Positions 63,145 through 64,000 of a stretch of 64,000 bases of DNA are shown here, piece after piece. Position 1 is the first letter of the stretch; every line of letters starts with the position of its first letter. Below the pieces are notes generated by a model that saw only the letters and a list, made by a program, of their open reading frames with translations, had not been told where the DNA came from and searched no databases. The DNA is taken from contig NZ_CP050975.2 in NCBI RefSeq assembly GCF_012273515.2, positions 6,572,001 through 6,636,000 on the forward strand, read 5' to 3'. Both the position numbers and the translations under genes were made by a program. This DNA is from Streptomyces sp. RPA4-2. GTDB lineage: Bacteria > Actinomycetota > Actinomycetes > Streptomycetales > Streptomycetaceae.

Positions 63145-64000
63145 CTACGGCTTGACGGAGCGGTAGTAGCGCCGGGCGCCCTCGTGCAGGGGCAGCGGGT
63201 CCGTGTAGATCGCCGTCCGCAGGTCCACCAACTGGGCCGCGTGCACCTGGGAGCCGATGTGGTCACGGCTGTTGATCACCGTACGGGTGAGTTCCTCCGT
63301 CAGCCGCGCGTCCGAGTCCTCCCGGGTGATCAGGAAGTTCGCCACCGCCAGCGTCTGCACGGAACCGCCCTGCTGTGCCGCGGGATAGGCGTCGGCGGGC
63401 ATCACGGCCGCCCGGTAGTAGCGGGAGGCGCCCCCCTGCTCGTGCAGCTTCGCGACCAGGCCGCTGCTGATCGGCACCAGCCTGACGTCGAAGTTGTTCG
63501 AGAGCTTCTGGACGGCGCTGGTCGGCAGGCCGCCCGACCAGAAGAAGGCGTCGATCTTGTGGTGTTCGAGCAGGTCGGGCATGGTCCCGATGCCGTCGGG
63601 GAAGGACGAGATGTCGTTCTTCGGATCGAGGCCGGCGGCCTGGAGCACATGCTCCGCTATCAGCCGTACCCCGGAACCGTCCGGCCCCACGGCGACCTTC
63701 TTGCCCCGCAGGTCCGCCACCGACCGGACGGACGAGGTGCGCGGGACCACCAGGTGCACGTAGTCGTCGTAGAGCCGCGCGCAGCCGCGCAGCCGGTCCG
63801 CGCCCGGCTTGTTCTCCAGCAGGTACGTCTCCACGGCGTCGGCCGCCGCGATGGTGAAGTCGGCCTGTCCCGTGGCCACGCGGCGCACGTTCTCCTGCGA
63901 ACCGTCACTGTTCTTCAGGCGTACGTCCAGGCGTGGCATGTCCTTGGCGATCGCGCTCTGCAGGAGCACACCGTACTTCTGGTAGACCCCCGTCGGTGTG
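63145..64000 (-). CDS. TAXI family TRAP transporter solute-binding protein, N-terminus cut by window end
   Basis: The C-terminal 285 or so residues belong to a TAXI-type binding protein: PTGVYQKYGVLLQSAIAKDM at the edge, then QADFTIAAADAVETYLL, LRGKKVAVGPDGSGVRLIAE and FFWSGGLPTSAVQKLS. Such proteins deliver solutes to TRAP-type permeases. No permease gene is in view. It converges with gluK. Confidence 0.85.
   Translation of the reverse strand, partial: TPTGVYQKYGVLLQSAIAKDMPRLDVRLKNSDGSQENVRRVATGQADFTIAAADAVETYLLENKPGADRLRGCARLYDDYVHLVVPRTSSVRSVADLRGKKVAVGPDGSGVRLIAEHVLQAAGLDPKNDISSFPDGIGTMPDLLEHHKIDAFFWSGGLPTSAVQKLSNNFDVRLVPISSGLVAKLHEQGGASRYYRAAVMPADAYPAAQQGGSVQTLAVANFLITREDSDARLTEELTRTVINSRDHIGSQVHAAQLVDLRTAIYTDPLPLHEGARRYYRSVKP

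Overview
The window is high-GC actinobacterial chromosome, almost certainly Streptomyces. Coding regions have strongly GC-biased third positions, GTG and TTG starts are common, the 16S, 23S and 5S rRNA genes are of Streptomyces type, and the gene order (rpsO-pnp, dapB-thyX-dapA-rnj, osaC/osaAB, ftsK-rimO-pgsA-cinA-clgR, recA-recX, gluABCD/gluRK) is the one I recall from the core of the S. coelicolor chromosome. It is a housekeeping region. I see no prophage, integrative element, insertion sequence, CRISPR array or biosynthetic cluster.

Layout. 1-2.6 kb: divergent type VII secretion genes eccC (cut by the window edge) and eccD. 2.7-14 kb: a DUF397 gene, then ribosomal protein S15, PNPase, an M16 protease, dapB, a small membrane protein, two reverse-strand membrane proteins, thyX, dapA and RNase J. 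This groups RNA decay with lysine/diaminopimelate and thymidylate synthesis. 14.1-19.75 kb: one rRNA operon with tandem promoters, a perfect 15-bp stem bracketing 23S, and a strong terminator. 19.8-20.7 kb: a shrunken DegT-like protein and tRNA-Thr(GGT). 20.7-30.3 kb: the osmoadaptation locus, osaC divergent from osaA (giant poly-HAMP hybrid kinase) and osaB (response regulator).

30.5-38.7 kb: ftsK, a RodZ-like protein, rimO, pgsA, cinA, a possible 37-codon linking ORF, clgR, dpsB and a small membrane protein. 38.7-45.4 kb, reverse strand: an SDR oxidoreductase, a frameshifted Nei-type glycosylase and an Lhr-type helicase with two compensating frame changes. 45.5-51 kb: an AraC regulator with azlCD exporter genes, a toroid-like hypothetical, DUF3046, an AI-2E-family permease and a membrane protein. 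51.2-53.5 kb: recA-recX behind a TTGACA promoter with an SOS-like box. 53.7-54.9 kb: a sulfur unit of promoter, Cys-rich leader peptide, cysteine dioxygenase and rhodanese. 55.3-57 kb: a flavin monooxygenase. 57.2-63.1 kb: the gluABCD glutamate importer facing the gluR-gluK two-component system. 63.1-64 kb: a TAXI-type binding protein cut by the window end.

Less ordinary points are a Cys-codon leader peptide ahead of cysteine dioxygenase, a DegT-family protein that has lost its PLP-lysine segment, a strictly 276-nt repeat array inside osaA, three apparent frameshifts within about 1.2 kb (nei/lhr), a translationally linked short ORF between cinA and clgR, and short tandem repeats in several control regions (17-bp before eccD, 13-bp before gluB, paired TTGTACA boxes before gluR). 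No wholly new multi-gene system is evident.
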